From Blastocatellia bacterium (lineage in GTDB: Bacteria > Acidobacteriota > Blastocatellia > UBA7656): a DNA stretch of 6,755 nt. The notes under the pieces were generated by a model that did not search any database, had not been told where the DNA came from, and saw only the letters and a program-made list of their open reading frames with translations. Made by a program: the position numbers and the translations under genes. Where the stretch lies: the NCBI GenBank assembly GCA_022615215.1, contig JAKEHD010000274.1:1-6755 (forward strand), written 5' to 3'. Positions 6,699-6,755 of this stretch are shown piece after piece (position 1 is the first letter of the stretch; each line of letters opens with the position of its first letter).

Positions 6699-6725
6699 CA
6701 GCCCTTCGTCCCGTAGGGACGGCTG
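6699..6725. repeat. GC-rich hairpin, first half of a palindromic repeat cluster
   Basis: CGTCCC-GTA-GGGACG (6707-6721) is a perfect 6-bp stem. It extends by CAGC (6699-6702) against GCTG (6722-6725) across a 4-nt bulge. It lies 18 nt upstream of the - strand zinc-ribbon start, so it would be in that gene's leader or promoter region. It resembles the interspersed palindromes common in some environmental bacterial phyla. Confidence 0.7.
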
Positions 6726-6732
6726 AATTTAG

Positions 6733-6752
6733 GCAGGTCATTTATGGCCTGC
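6733..6752. repeat. second hairpin of the palindromic repeat cluster, at the window edge
   Basis: GCAGGTCA (6733-6740) pairs with TGGCCTGC (6745-6752) around a TTTA loop, 8 bp with one G-T pair. It is separated from the previous hairpin by 7 nt (GAATTTA-like spacer). Two hairpins in tandem mirror the design, though not the sequence, of the element at 1076-1138. The repeat may continue beyond 6755. Bases 6681-6698 next to it hold only the ribosome-binding region of the zinc-ribbon gene. Confidence 0.65.
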
Positions 6753-6755
6753 AAA

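Overview
The window comes from a GC-rich bacterial chromosome (about 60% G+C by eye in the coding parts). The genes start at Shine-Dalgarno sites and overlap at ATGA/TGATG junctions. No ribosomal RNA, tRNA or other taxonomic marker is present. The gene content (a MoxR/vWA/bpX beta-propeller operon) and the palindromic intergenic repeats fit an environmental bacterium with a complex life style. Acidobacteriota is my best guess and Myxococcota or Planctomycetota are alternatives; this rests on recollection of similar sequences and confidence is low.

Layout. Bases 1-6273 on the + strand form one operon of four genes: (1) a MoxR-family AAA+ ATPase whose N-terminus lies outside the window (1-1074); (2) a small bpX5-like protein (1152-1625); (3) a fusion of a degenerate vWA domain with a beta-propeller (1625-3466); (4) a large protein with a bpX6-like N-terminus, a long alpha-helical repeat region and a C-terminal beta-propeller (3463-6273). 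Genes 2, 3 and 4 overlap at their stop and start codons, so their translation is probably coupled. Together they match the MoxR-vWA-beta-propeller ('bpX') ternary systems predicted by comparative genomics (Aravind and colleagues) to be NTP-dependent, possibly conflict-related, machines. As far as I know the biochemical function of these systems is unproven. The expected logic is that the AAA+ ring remodels or activates a complex, the vWA domain is its adaptor or client, and the propellers and helical repeats are sensing or scaffolding surfaces. No obvious toxin or effector enzyme is visible in the window.

Between genes 1 and 2 lies a compact palindromic element (1076-1138) made of two small hairpins enclosed by a longer outer stem. 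It is bounded by an 8-bp direct repeat (1068-1075 and 1145-1152). Removing the element and one repeat copy puts the MoxR stop codon directly next to the ATG of gene 2. This suggests that a mobile palindromic repeat split a tightly packed junction.

Bases 6274-6317 are a short pyrimidine-rich gap without a recognisable terminator. Convergent to the operon, on the - strand, is a 120-residue protein with four CxxC knuckles, probably a double zinc ribbon (6680 down to 6318). Bases 6681-6755, upstream of that gene, hold two further hairpins (6699-6725 and 6733-6752) that look like another interspersed palindromic repeat, probably continuing past the window edge.
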